From contig OZ017770.1 in assembly GCA_963969345.1 (NCBI GenBank), positions 2,923,246 to 2,987,245 of the forward strand: a DNA stretch of 64,000 nt, in the 5' to 3' direction. The position numbers were made by a program, and so were the translations under genes. Below are positions 37,032 through 47,899 of this stretch, piece after piece (position 1 is the first letter of the stretch; each line of letters starts with the position of its first letter). The stretch is from Turbatrix aceti. Lineage: Eukaryota; Nematoda; Chromadorea; Rhabditida; Panagrolaimidae. Below the pieces are notes generated by a model, which saw nothing but the letters and a program-made list of their open reading frames with translations, was not told the DNA's origin and ran no database searches.

Positions 37032-38943
37032 ATGATGGATGACGCTAAGAATATGGCTCTGCTGTTTTTTATGGATCATTTAATGCAAAAAAATGGTCGG
37101 CGAACAATCCATGATCTGAGCTGCCAATTTGGAGCTCGCGGCTTTTTGCCTGAAATGCGAGAAGCCGTTGGTACGACTCAAGAAGGACTTACTGATTTCC
37201 TCCAATCACATCCATCTCTATTCACGGTGGAAGGAGATCAAGTAATTCTCAAAGGATTTGGTGAAATGGACGGAAAAAACCATTTAATGAAGATGCCTTC
37301 AACCGGACGAAATCGTGATTACGAACACGAGGCTGTTGACTTTTTTGAACAAAAACTACAAAAATTTGGTCCTGAACTTTTGGTAATACTACTTTTTTGC
37401 TTTTTACATTTCATTAAGTTTTTTTCCAATTAACAGATTAAAAGCTTGCTGGGTCACCGTTCCCAGGCTGCACCTGAAGTGAGACTCGTTTCTGGCCGAC
37501 ACCTGAAAGAATTCACCGAATTCCTTCAAGCGCAGACCGATCACTTTGTTGTCGAAGGCGATCGCGTGCGGCTCAAAAACATGCCTGAGCCGAGCGAAGA
37601 AGCAGTCGAACTCGACGAGGACGGTCAACCGCTTACCGGTGTCAAAGCAAAGCAAGCTGCTGTTGATTACCTGAAATCCGTTCTAGAACAGGTCGGTATC
37701 CGGTTACTTGGTTCAAAAACAAAAATAATGCTTTTACAGAACGAAGATGCACCAATTTCATTGGAAGCTTTTTACAAAAAATTCTGCGACCGTTTTCCCC
37801 ATTCTGTTCGACAGGAAGTTGCAACAAATCCAAAAGAATTGCTCGCCTTTTTAAAATTAAACCGTAACATCTTCTTCATCCGATCGAACCGTGTATCCCT
37901 GGTAAAAATTCGCCCAGAAGATGGGTCCGAAAGCTGTCGATCGACGGATTCTGCTGATTCGACATCCAACTCCGATAACAATAATCAACTATTTTCTCTC
38001 AACAAAGAAAATTTGCATCGCATTCACCTGGTCAAAGCACTCAAGCCTGCGCAGGAAGTTGTCGCTCTTATCGCTGGTGATCTTGACTCCCAGTCTGAAA
38101 AATTTATTGGTATTGATTTTAAATGCGTCACTCTTGGCTCCCAAAGTGATGAGTACCTATCCCTGGTCATTGTGGGTACCAATAGCCGGGTTGCAATCTT
38201 TGACCTAATGCACTCTGCTTCCATCATGATTGAAAGCGGGCTCAAAGACTTACTCGAATCCGAATCAGTGCTCAAAGTCATGCATGACATAAAGCGTGTA
38301 GCCAATATCCTGGCTTACCAATACGAAGTTCACATGCGCAACGTCTTTGATACCCAGATTGCACACGCTGTTTTGCAGCATGAAAAATTCAATAAGCCTT
38401 TCAACGAGCTTCGTGCTATCACTTTTCTTAATTTGCAACGTGTCTATTATCCACAGTCTATCATGATGAGTGACTTGTCACCCCGAAAATTATCGGTTGC
38501 CAACCAGTAAGCCTTTTTTTCTAGAAAACAACCATAAAAGATTGTTTAGGTGGAACGAACGTCCGCTGACAAATGATCTACTGCTAGCCGCTTCCGAAGA
38601 GTGCCATACAATTGTCAGTGCCTTATACCGATTGCTCAATACCCAACTTCCTGTTCACGCGCGTACCATGTTTCAAGATCGGTGCTTCGATGCCTTGATT
38701 CCGTCGTCCCACAAGCCACCCACACAGCCATTTGTCGGCAACGGCGTCTACCGTCCACCCCAACGTCGCTCCAACGGCGTCGCTTCTCCGAAGCAGACTA
38801 ACACGCCTCCACCACCGGCTGCTGTGTCATCGACTCCCCCTCCTACTCTTGTTCCCCAGATTATTCGTCCAAAAATGGTGGACTCGGCTACCCAAACATT
38901 CTCCACGGGAGAAATTCAGATTCTTAACGTCTATTACGATTAA
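37032..38943 (+). CDS. Egalitarian-like protein
   Basis: Four exons (37032-37382, 37437-37691, 37740-38506, 38550-38943) give 588 residues. Egalitarian links localised mRNAs to dynein through Bicaudal-D and dynein light chain. Three repeated N-terminal winged-helix-like blocks each end in a 'hydrophobic-EGD-V-x-LK' strand (FTVEGDQVILK, FVVEGDRVRLK, FFIRSNRVSLV). A DEDD exonuclease-type domain follows (FIGIDFKCVTLG, VMHDIKRVANIL, RNVFDTQIAHAVLQ, WNERPLTNDLLLAA). The DxE motif is D-F-K and the last acidic position is not an Asp, so nuclease activity is unlikely. The C-terminus SATQTFSTGEI keeps the light-chain (LC8) binding motif. The 48-bp intron 37692-37739 is in frame without a stop, so a 16-residue-longer form is possible. 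The ATG lies 35 nt after an acceptor. Confidence 0.9.
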
Positions 38944-39190
38944 TATTATTTGCAAAAACTGATATTTACGGCAAAAGTCCGGGAAAAAAGTCACTTTATT
39001 AGCGGTTGTTAGTGATTTCTTTCCGTTCAAATACAAATGATAGCTACATATTGTGCATATCAATTCTAGCCATAAAGCATAACGTTTATTCGACGCACTC
39101 GATGCCAATTACAAGACAAACAGAGGCTGAAAGACGTTTTTGGGAGGGCTTCATCCCAAAAAAAAGTGAATACGCGTTACAAAAAAACGC

Positions 39191-42089
39191 TTAGCTTTCG
39201 GACAAAGATGACTCAGTCGTGTTTGATAAGTTTGTTTTTCTAGTATCTCGATTTTTCCACGGTGTTCTGAATAGAGGAGCCTGGGAATCTGACTTTTCCG
39301 ATACATCGTTTTCGTAGTTATCACACTCATTTTGAAGTGTTCTGATGAGTTCTCGTATACGCCGGGGAGAAAAGTTTTCGGCTCTCGACTTTTCGTGTTG
39401 CTTTTGTGTTCGTTTCATCTTATAGATACGATGGGGTTGTTTTCCTGCAAAAAGATTTGTTTGATTAGTACTCGTGCTTTTTTTGCAGATAGATATCAAC
39501 AACACTTACCGACGTAGACAATGAGCTCGCAAAGAAGTTCAAGAACTTCGAAAACAGTAATTACGGAGAAGCCGATCCACAGACCGATGTTACCACCAAA
39601 ATCAGAAAACAAGTTGACAAGCTGAAAATTAAACATGCAAAGGTCTTGCTTTCTATTTTTAAAAACGTACAGTGTAACCGGCAGTTTCTTTTAGTGTCTC
39701 AAAGTTCAGCTGTTCGTAGTAAATTTCAATATAAGCAGTATTAAGCCTGAAAAATTAGCTTTCCTAATCAAAAATATGTTTAAAAAGTCACCTGTAATAT
39801 TCCGCACAAGCCTTTGAATCGTTGACAATGTGACCCACTGAAGGACAGTCGGCACCAATGTTGAAGTTTATAGCCGGCCAGGCTGATGCAGAGTAAGCCG
39901 TCTCAAAGACGTTTTCCGTGCAGGGCTGCACGCAGTGGCAGTCATGCTGCAAGTGATGAAAGCCACCTAAGATGCTCGTAATATTTGTCAAACAAATCCG
40001 TTCTCGAGGATCTCGAGCGTTGCATGGCTTAAACTTGTCTGTTGGCAGCGGAAATCGAGGATCACCACAACCACAGTTCTCCAAAATCATGTGCTGGAAG
40101 CAGTTACGATAGCAGCCTTCTGGGGAATAGTGCTCGGCATAGATGTATCCTTCTGGACGGAATGTATCACTGCACATGCCATAAGGTTCATTCAGACGGT
40201 GAAGAACTTTCTGTAATTTATTTTAATTAATTTTAATTAATGTAATCTAATTTAAAAAAAAATTACGGTTTTCAACCCGAAAGACGACACAAATCCCGTG
40301 GGCGCGGAGTAACCGAAGGTATCGGGAAACGGTTCTTGGTCTTGTTCATGTACAACTAATCTGACGCCAGCGGCTTCTGTGGTCGGCATGTAGTCGCTCT
40401 GATTGACGTTCAGCAGCAAGCGAAGACCGTACATCGGGCCAGCACGACTGTTTTTAAGTTCAACAGAATCGTTAAAGTTGAATGTGTAGCAGTTACCAAA
40501 TTCTGGATCCATGTGTATTTGGAAATCGCTGAAAACTTAACTATTATAAATTTATTGTAAATAATCAAAATACCGTTGCAAATCACAATCCTCGCTGTTA
40601 AAGGAACAACGCAGTACAAATTCTTCCAAGGTGTACGATAACATTCGACGTGTTTCCCGTGGCATAGCCGCTACCAGAAATATTAAATTTTCTTTTGTCT
40701 TTGTAGTGATTGCTCCTCGATCTCTCAAATCCTGAAAAAATTTGTTGTAAAAAACTAATAAGATTATAAAAACTGACAGCTAAACCAAAAGCTTCTTCAA
40801 CTTCCGGTGACGGTGTCGGCGGCTCCGTGATGGGAAAAATGGTGTAGTTGTTCGGATTCCACCAGCTGACTTCTTCTTTGGGCTGAACAATGCAGTAGTG
40901 AGATACAGACTGACAAAGACATTTGGTCTCTTTTGGAGTCGTCAGAAGGCTTGTCACGTTTGGAGGTCTATCTGGATCGTCACAGGTCTGGGATTTTGAG
41001 CAATGGAAACAGGTCTAAAAAAGTAACGATAAAAATTTGAAAAAAAGTTGTTTTCAATTTTATTTAACCTTTTCACGCCAAACAGTAGTCGGATAACATG
41101 GCCAAATGTCACCCGTAGTAGCGTCTTCAAAGCACATGCAAATTGTTGTATTTGTTCCCAGTGGATTTCTCTGGGGAACACATTGATCCTCGGGTAGGTT
41201 GCAAACGCATCTCACGTAAACAGGCTGATATGTGACTTGTCTCTTTTTGCGTATTGGCAACGCTTTGATGGCATTGCTTCCAATGGTGTTCATTGCTTTT
41301 TCCCAGACTTGAAACTAAAATAAAATTTGTTACACTGTTTTGTTGTTTTTGAAAGTTTACTTACACCTTGCTCAATTTCTTCAAACTCCCTTAACTGGCT
41401 CGCTTTGAAAGCATTCAAATTGCAAACCGTAGCTGCCGGAAAGGGAGCCGGTTGAAATTTCAATTGCATTTCAATAATTGTTCTGTATTCAAAATAATCT
41501 GACAAAGTGAGATATGTTTGAAATAGAAAAATAATCAACGCTGCCAGCGTGAGAATGAGCCAGAAGTAAGGACCAAAAAATGAATGAGTACTATAAAATT
41601 ATTTTCGTATCACTGAAATTTTTATTTTTTATATTTGTTTTCCTACCCAACAAACGGAATGCCATGGGAACTGGTTCTGGCACAAAAATCTTTAAGAATA
41701 TCTCTTATCGAAGTGTATTCCAGAGGACCTTCAATAGCCCGGGAAGTTTTTATAGAGCGTCTGGACTGTGACGTATACACCGCCGGCAGTTGTACTGAAT
41801 CACAGGACCTCTGGGAATAGTGCGGTGACGACGATCGGGTGATATGAATTTGGGTGTGCACTTGTGGGGTTGAGATACCTGCAGGGTGGCTGTATTGGTA
41901 ATACTGTAGACTATTGTGAAGCGAAGCAGCCGAATGAGGTGAATTAGCCGGTTTGTCATATTTTGGAGTTCCGGTAGACAATCTCTCAACTTTGGAATCC
42001 GTGCGCTGAATAGACGAACTTGGCTTTCGCTGGTTTGCATTCGCGTCCGAAGACATAAGAAAACGTCGGGGAGATGAGTTTCCATCCAT
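39191..42089 (-). CDS. DEG/ENaC-family sodium channel (degenerin)
   Basis: Ten exons (42089-41647, 41590-41365, 41314-41069, 41014-40778, 40731-40574, 40528-40267, 40210-39792, 39746-39671, 39621-39510, 39444-39191) join in phase to 810 residues. It is an amiloride-type cation channel subunit of the plasma membrane. The N-terminal cytosolic segment ends in the family motif [14 protein letters not shown], directly before TM1 ([15 protein letters not shown]). Post-TM1 [10 protein letters not shown], the Cys-rich extracellular domain ([52 protein letters not shown]) and TM2 with the GxS filter ([20 protein letters not shown]) are all intact. A multibasic IRKKR sits in the extracellular loop. The C-tail is basic and Ser-rich. 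Nematode-type insertions ([11 protein letters not shown]) point to the worm degenerins; exact orthologue not assigned. Confidence 0.93.
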
Positions 42090-42515
42090 TGACGCATTCC
42101 TTATAGTAGATAAAGGTTACCTGATAACAAAAATGGATATAAAACAGCTTCTTTTCAGTCGTACATATTGGCTGCAACACAAATCCGTTAAAATGTTTCC
42201 CAAGTAGTCAAAAATTATCATGCACGACTCGAAAATAAAGACACGAAAATAAAAAACGATTTACCAAAAAAAATTTAATTTCGCAGACAATTGGATTTAA
42301 AGCGAGATATTACAAGGACAAGCCAATGTCCCGAGTCTTTATGGAGCATTTTTGACAATGCTACATGGCTCATTGATACATAGCACTGATTCTTCGCTAC
42401 CATCTCGCTCCTACACATGGCCGCCTCTCTTGGGAGTGGTTCTTAGCCGTAGCGGCACTGCGACAGACAAATTTCTCAATATTTGACAATTGCAAAAATT
42501 CCTAACTCTAAAAAC

Positions 42516-42712
42516 ATGGGACAAACTTTTTCTCCAGAAGAACACAGGCAATACACAATGGGACCCATTCAATACTTCAGGCGGCATCGTCAATTGCTTT
42601 TTATATCTCCTCAAAAGGTGTGGGCTACTTTTTTAATTGATCCCCGTTTGCAATCTCGTTTTTTTTTCAGAAATTTGCAGATGCTTGTTTTATTTTGTTA
42701 AAACAAAAATAA
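42516..42712 (+). CDS. Possible 47-residue protein
   Basis: Two short exons (42516-42617, 42671-42712) with a good 53-bp intron (GTGTGG...TTTTTTTTTCAG) close in phase. The product begins MGQTFS, a possible myristoylation signal, and has a basic middle (YFRRHRQLLF). No family recognised. It lies between the DEG/ENaC and CED-4-like genes on the opposite strand. It may be chance. Confidence 0.3.
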
Positions 42713-42810
42713 ATAATAGAGATCAGATTCAAAAAAAATACATACAATTATTACATGAACAACAAAATAAAGATGAAAATAAGTCTGAGGCTGATATTAG
42801 TAATATTACC

Positions 42811-44553
42811 TCACCACCACGAGGCAAAAATGGCGCGAAGATAGTTGTAACACATTTTGAGCAGAGGCTCTTTTTTGTTTGACGAAACTTGTAATTGATT
42901 AATAAGCTTGCAATCTGACTCAATGTCGTCCAAAATAGAAAGCCATATTTCATAGAGATCGACGTTGTCGTTCCATAGCACTGGTGGTTTGGTATTTGAT
43001 AAAACGACGCCATTGTTGTAATACTTGGACGTGAGCTTTGTTTTCATTTCCAGAACTTTGGTCTAAAATTTTAAAATTATTGTCTCCAAATATTTTTTTA
43101 ATACTGCACCTTGAGTTTTGTAAAATCGGATTTCAAATCCCTGTTGACAAGATAGGTATGGACAAACAGCGGCAAAAAGTAGTACTCTGCGATCTCAACG
43201 TCCGTCTCAACGAGCATCTTGTTGCAGAGCTCATCTACGTCTCCCGCAATGGCTGCAGCTATTTCGTTTTCCGACTCGTGGCCACATGTTTCGATAGGCC
43301 ACATTGACTGCAGGAGTCCACCGTGAAACCAAGTTTCAGGCGGGCAAGTTGAACAGCACTGGAACGCGTGGACGATGGATGGCTCAATGTCCTCCAGAAG
43401 CAAAGACAGTGCGTCGGAAACAGATCGAAAAGAATACGCAGATGGATACTTGAAATTGCTCAACGGACGCTTGAGTTTCGTAAAAAATGAACTAAAAAAA
43501 CTAATTCATAAGGTGACCAATTTTAAAAATGTATTATACCTTGTTTTTTGTTTTAATGAGCACAGCAACATTTTGTCAATCAGAGCAATGTTGTTAGCTC
43601 CATTAAACATGAGAGCTCTGACTTCGTCATCGGTGAGTTTGAAGCCATATGTGTCCGCGAGAGCCCTGACCTCATAGTCCAAAAACAAAGAGTTGTGATC
43701 CAGGCTAATTGTGTTGATAGAAAAATATCGTTGTTCAAAAATATCCCTGATTGACGTGGTGAAAATTATCGGGCACTAAAAAAATAGATAAAACCTGTGC
43801 ATAACAGGAGAAAAAATACGAACAGGAAAAATCTGACAAAGATCCGGGACTTTTTGTAGATAAACGTTGTCAAAAATAATTAAGGTTTTGGAGCATATTT
43901 TAAGTTCATCCAAGATGACATGGCGAAGCTTTTGAACGTCATCCATGAAATTTGAATTCATCAATTTTGCAAAATCATCGGAGATCATGGTGATGTATAG
44001 ATCAGCAAAAACTTTATGGAGATCGCCTTCAATTGTTGTGTTGTCATTAACCCTGCAAAAAATGATGCGATGAAAAAACACGCCATTGCGTTAAAAAAAT
44101 AACACACCATATTATCCGGTTGAAATGCTGACAGGTGAACTCGGGATAATATCGAAGGGTATCGGCAACCAGGTGAGACTTGCCAGTACCTGGCAGTCCG
44201 CAAATGACAATCCAATTTTGCAGTTTTTCTTCGACTGAAATTTTTGTAAAAATAAATTTTTAAATGAAAAAAATTCACTTACACTCTGCACATTGCTTCA
44301 ATTTTTCCGCAAGGTGTGCCATCAAATTGATACGCAACACAGAATGACGTAACCGACTTGGCACATTGCCCTTGCTGAGTTCATCGTTAACCACCTGATT
44401 TCCTTCAAACATGGTAACGGTTTTTGCCGACGGTGAGTCACCGGAGGAATAATAGTGCAATCGATCTGTTGTTTGAAAGCGCGACAATTCTGCCTGCGCA
44501 GACCAACCTCGACCCGCGCAATTTTTTTCAGCCGTATGTTTTGTTGCTTGCAC
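42811..44553 (-). CDS. ced-4: CED-4 / Apaf-1-like NB-ARC protein without visible CARD
   Basis: Six exons (44553-44283, 44234-44108, 44052-43824, 43775-43540, 43491-43110, 43062-42811) join in phase. CED-4 is the ATPase that assembles the nematode apoptosome and activates caspase CED-3. Matching blocks in order: KGNVPSRL before the P-loop, VICGLPGTGKSH (Walker A), FNRIIWVND, LIIFDNVY (Walker B), PIIFTTSIRDIF (sensor), and the winged-helix SFRSVSDALSLLLEDIEP with TCPPETWFH. The CED-4 spacing is kept. The frame upstream of 44553 meets a stop without any ATG, so the first in-frame ATG is about 45 residues inside the open frame (MFEGNQ, about 44411). That leaves no room for the CARD that binds CED-3, unless an unseen exon exists in the ~200 bp before the next gene. 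Homology is clear; exact start is not. The symbol names the family. Confidence 0.82.
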
Positions 44554-44663
44554 AACGATCGATTTGGCACTGCGCGTTCTCCCTTGCTAATCTCTGTTTT
44601 CGATGCGTAATACCATTTTTCAAATTTGCAAACAACCATTTATGTTACTCACAAAATAGCCGT

Positions 44664-44675
44664 AGTGTTATATAA
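44664..44675 (-). promoter_or_regulatory. TATA-like element before the CED-4-like gene
   Basis: TTATATAAC on the minus strand lies roughly 110 bp upstream of the open frame. If real, the gene has its own promoter and is not only read through from the EF-hand gene. Confidence 0.25.
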
Positions 44676-44748
44676 CTTTTACAACAAATAAATGGGCAAC
44701 CATGCATGTTTTTACAAATTAATTTGGTTCGTGGCGTGTTTTGGTCAT

Positions 44749-47700
44749 TCAGTGCTCTTCTCCCTCGGTTGTTTCTTGAGGAGCGACAGTCGTAGTGGTA
44801 GTCTTGATGCGGAGTCTCTTGCGTTTGTGGGTTCTCGTAGACGGCGCAGTAGTCGTTGGGGGAGCCGTTGTGGTTTCTGCCGTCTGTTCTTCGGTGCTTT
44901 CCTGTGCCTCAGTTGTGGAAGGCAGTGCTGACGTCGTCGGGAGTGCACTCGTGATTTCGTCATTGAAAGCGGGTGCTTCAGATTCTACAGCAGCAGCGGC
45001 AGTGGTCTCCGATTCACTGGCTTCAGTCGTCGGGGTCTGGGGCTCTTCTGTTGTCTCAACGACGATTTCTGTGGTCGCTGGTTCTTCTTCGGGTGCTGCA
45101 GTTGTTGCCGCTTCCGTTGTTGTACCTTCCGTGGTTACCTCAGGCTCAGAAGTAGTAGTCAGAGGTTCATGTGTAGTTGTCTTAGTGCGGTGCTTTTTGG
45201 TTTTCTTCACGGAAGCCCGCGGTGAGGCAGTCGTTGTCGTCGGTTCCTGGGTAGTCTCTTCCTTGGTTGCTTCTTCCGTAAATGCCTCTGTGGTTTCCAC
45301 AATTTCTTCAGTAGTCGCCGGGACAGATTCAGACTCACTGCTTTCAGCAGTTTCAGTAGGGTGAGCTTTGGTCACAATTCTCAATGTCGAAGGCGTCGTG
45401 GCTTCAATTTCCTCTTCAGTGGTCGCCTGTTCGGGAACAATAGTCTCTTCTGGAACTTCGACAGTTTCGCTCTTGTCATTGCTTTCAGCTGTTTCTTCGC
45501 TGGACAGTGTTTGTTCCTCGCTTTCGATTTCTTCAGCCTCCGTTGTTGGTGCTTCTGTTGTTGTCGTCGTTGTGGTTTTCTGTTTTCGAAGATGAAGTCG
45601 CTTTTTGTGCTTAATCGTAGTGGTGGGGGCCAACGTAGTCGTATCTGACTCTTCACTTTCTTCGGCTGCACTTTGATCTCTGGCCGGTGCGATATGCTTA
45701 GTTTTGGCAGGTTGTCGCGAGGCTTTCTCTTCTTTTTCTTTCCTTAAACGCGCTTCAATCTCAGCCATTTCACGTCGATGCTGGTTTTCCAATTCCTGAC
45801 GAGCGGTTCGTTCCGTTACAAATTTGCGTACTTCATGTCTAAAATAGATGCACTTATAAAATCTGTCTGTTTTGTTTAAAAAAAAATTACCGAAAATCTA
45901 CGATTTCGCCAGCGTTAAGGTCACCGCTAAAATCAACGTCCACCTTATCAAAAAATTCACGCGAAATTACTGGGTCAAGATTGTATTTTTCTTGAATCAG
46001 CGATTGCAGTTCGTCTAAGGTGACTCGGTTGTCTCTATTGACGTCAAATTCCTAAAATGTCTGTCACATTAAGACAAATGAACGTGAAAGATTGTTGTTT
46101 TACCTTGAAATGATCGGCTGCGTACTTGATAGCACTGAGCCGAACAAGTCGGACAAAATCAGCAAGCTCAACTTTGTCGAGAGCTCCGCTTTTGTCTTGG
46201 TCTGCCACGCTGTATAGGGTGTTTGTTTCCTTGGCATCCATGTCATCTTCACGACGGGTTTTGTCCTCTGCTTCGGCGGTGCTGACCAGGCCATCGCCGT
46301 CAATGTCCACCTCGGGCATGATGCCAATAGCGTTTTTAACAGCTCGGCCTCGAATGACTGACCGGAATCCTGCGAACTCGACGTAGTTGAGCTGTCCGTC
46401 TTCGTTTTCATCAGCTTGGGCAAAGAACGGCTCCAAAGTACGCTCGTCAAAGCCATAATGATCAAAAGCGATGCGTCTGGCCTCGTTCATAGTCAGTGTG
46501 TTGCTGCCATCAGTATCCACAACCTAAAATTGTTGAACGCATTATTTGTCATTCAGTAAATCGCCAGTATCCTACTTTAAGAGCTTTTTTTGAAGTCTCA
46601 ACTGCCTTGGCTCGCACGATGCGTTCAAAGTCCGCAAATTCAGGGGCACTTAAGAGCCCGTCGTTGTTGTCATCCACACTAGAGAACATTTCAACCACAT
46701 CCCCCGCTCCGATGCCTTCCTGTTCGAAAGCGATTGCCTGCGCTTCACGGAGATCAATGTGTCCATCTTCATTAATGTCGGCGTTCTTCATTATCTGCCG
46801 GGCTAAACGGATGCTCATTCCCCGGACTCGGCGTCGTAGCTTGCTGAAGAGAACAGCATCCATTTCATCATTGTTGCTGGGAACTACCAAGCGCCAGATC
46901 CGTTCGACATCCCGGTTGCTAATACCGTATTCCTTCAGGATGTACGCCTGAGCTTCTTTTAACGACAACAATCCATCGCGATCCTGATCTACATTCTGAA
47001 ATAGAACTTTTTTTTGTCAAAAACATGTTTTTGATGCAAAAAACCACTGACGTTGAGGTACCGCAGAGCAGCATTTTCCGCCTTAGCCAAGACCAATGGT
47101 CGAATTTCGTTAAACTCAAGGGCATTCAGATAGCCATCCTGATTTTTGTCAACTTGGTGGAACATGTTTTCAATGACACTCGATGATAGGCCATGATGCA
47201 CAAAGGCGGCATATTGCACTTCCGAGAGGGAAAGAATGCCGTCAGAATCCAGATCCACATTCTTATCGACGGGAGGAGAAATAATTTGGGGTGTCGGCGT
47301 GGCTGTGGAAAGTGTGGCTTGCTGAGGTGGAATTGACGTCGCAATGTCTGAAGATATTATTGTAGTCATTAATTATGTTTTTTTCACTGAAACAAATTGT
47401 CACCTTCAGTTGGATCAATCGATTGCGCAGGAGCTGTCGATGGCTCCGGGGTCTGTGGAGTCTGTGGAGCAACTTCTAGGGGTCTTTGTTGTTGCTGCAA
47501 CTGAGGAGGTGGAAGTTGCTGGACTGCTAATTGCTGTTGAAGCGGTACCTGCTGCGGGGCAAATTGTTGTTGTTGCAGGGGTACTTGGAAGAACGGCGCA
47601 CTGGTTACCGGCAAAGTAAATTTGGGTTGAAGATTTTGCTGCGATTGTTGTTGAGGGAGTTGTTCTTGTGGTTCGTTACCAGGAAATTGTTTTACCGGTG

Positions 47701-47878
47701 GAAAAAACTGACCATTAGGGATGAATTGACGCGTATTTTGATCTAAAACGGATTGACACCATGACACAGTCTTTACGGATGCACTAAAAGGAGATATTCA
47801 ACCTGTCTTACCTGTAAGGCCTTGCGGCGCTGCGTTTATCGCCACAGCTATAATGGACAGCACCAGCAACCCATCCAT
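44749..47878 (-). CDS. Secreted protein with ten EF-hands and a Thr/Glu-rich tail
   Basis: Seven exons (47878-47812, 47742-47404, 47347-47052, 46995-46576, 46523-46104, 46051-45891, 45838-44749) give 930 residues. A signal peptide (MDGLLVLSIIAVAINA) is followed by a Gln/Pro-rich segment of ~100 residues, then ten EF-hand loops, all with the D-x-[DN]-x-[DSN]-G spacing or close: DLDSDGILSLSE, DKNQDGYLNALE, DQDRDGLLSLKE, DINEDGHIDLRE, DDNNDGLLSAPE, DTDGSNTLTMNE, DENEDGQLNYVE, DIDGDGLVSTAE, DQDKSGALDKVE, DVDFSGDLNAGE; DVNRDNRVTLDE is a weaker eleventh. A coiled-coil-like Glu/Arg segment follows, then ~300 residues rich in Thr, Glu and Ser with two or three basic KHKKRL/RKRLR clusters. It probably binds calcium outside the cell or in the ER lumen; the tail looks heavily O-glycosylatable. 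Family unknown. The ATG lies 13 nt after an acceptor. Confidence 0.82.
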
Positions 47879-47899
47879 GACGAATAACTGCCTGCAAAA

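Noticed and set aside
44795..45595. Plus-strand Val/Ser-rich frames opposite the Thr/Glu-rich tail
   Set aside because: They are the complement of Thr/Glu codon repeats in the EF-hand gene and have no start or splice support.
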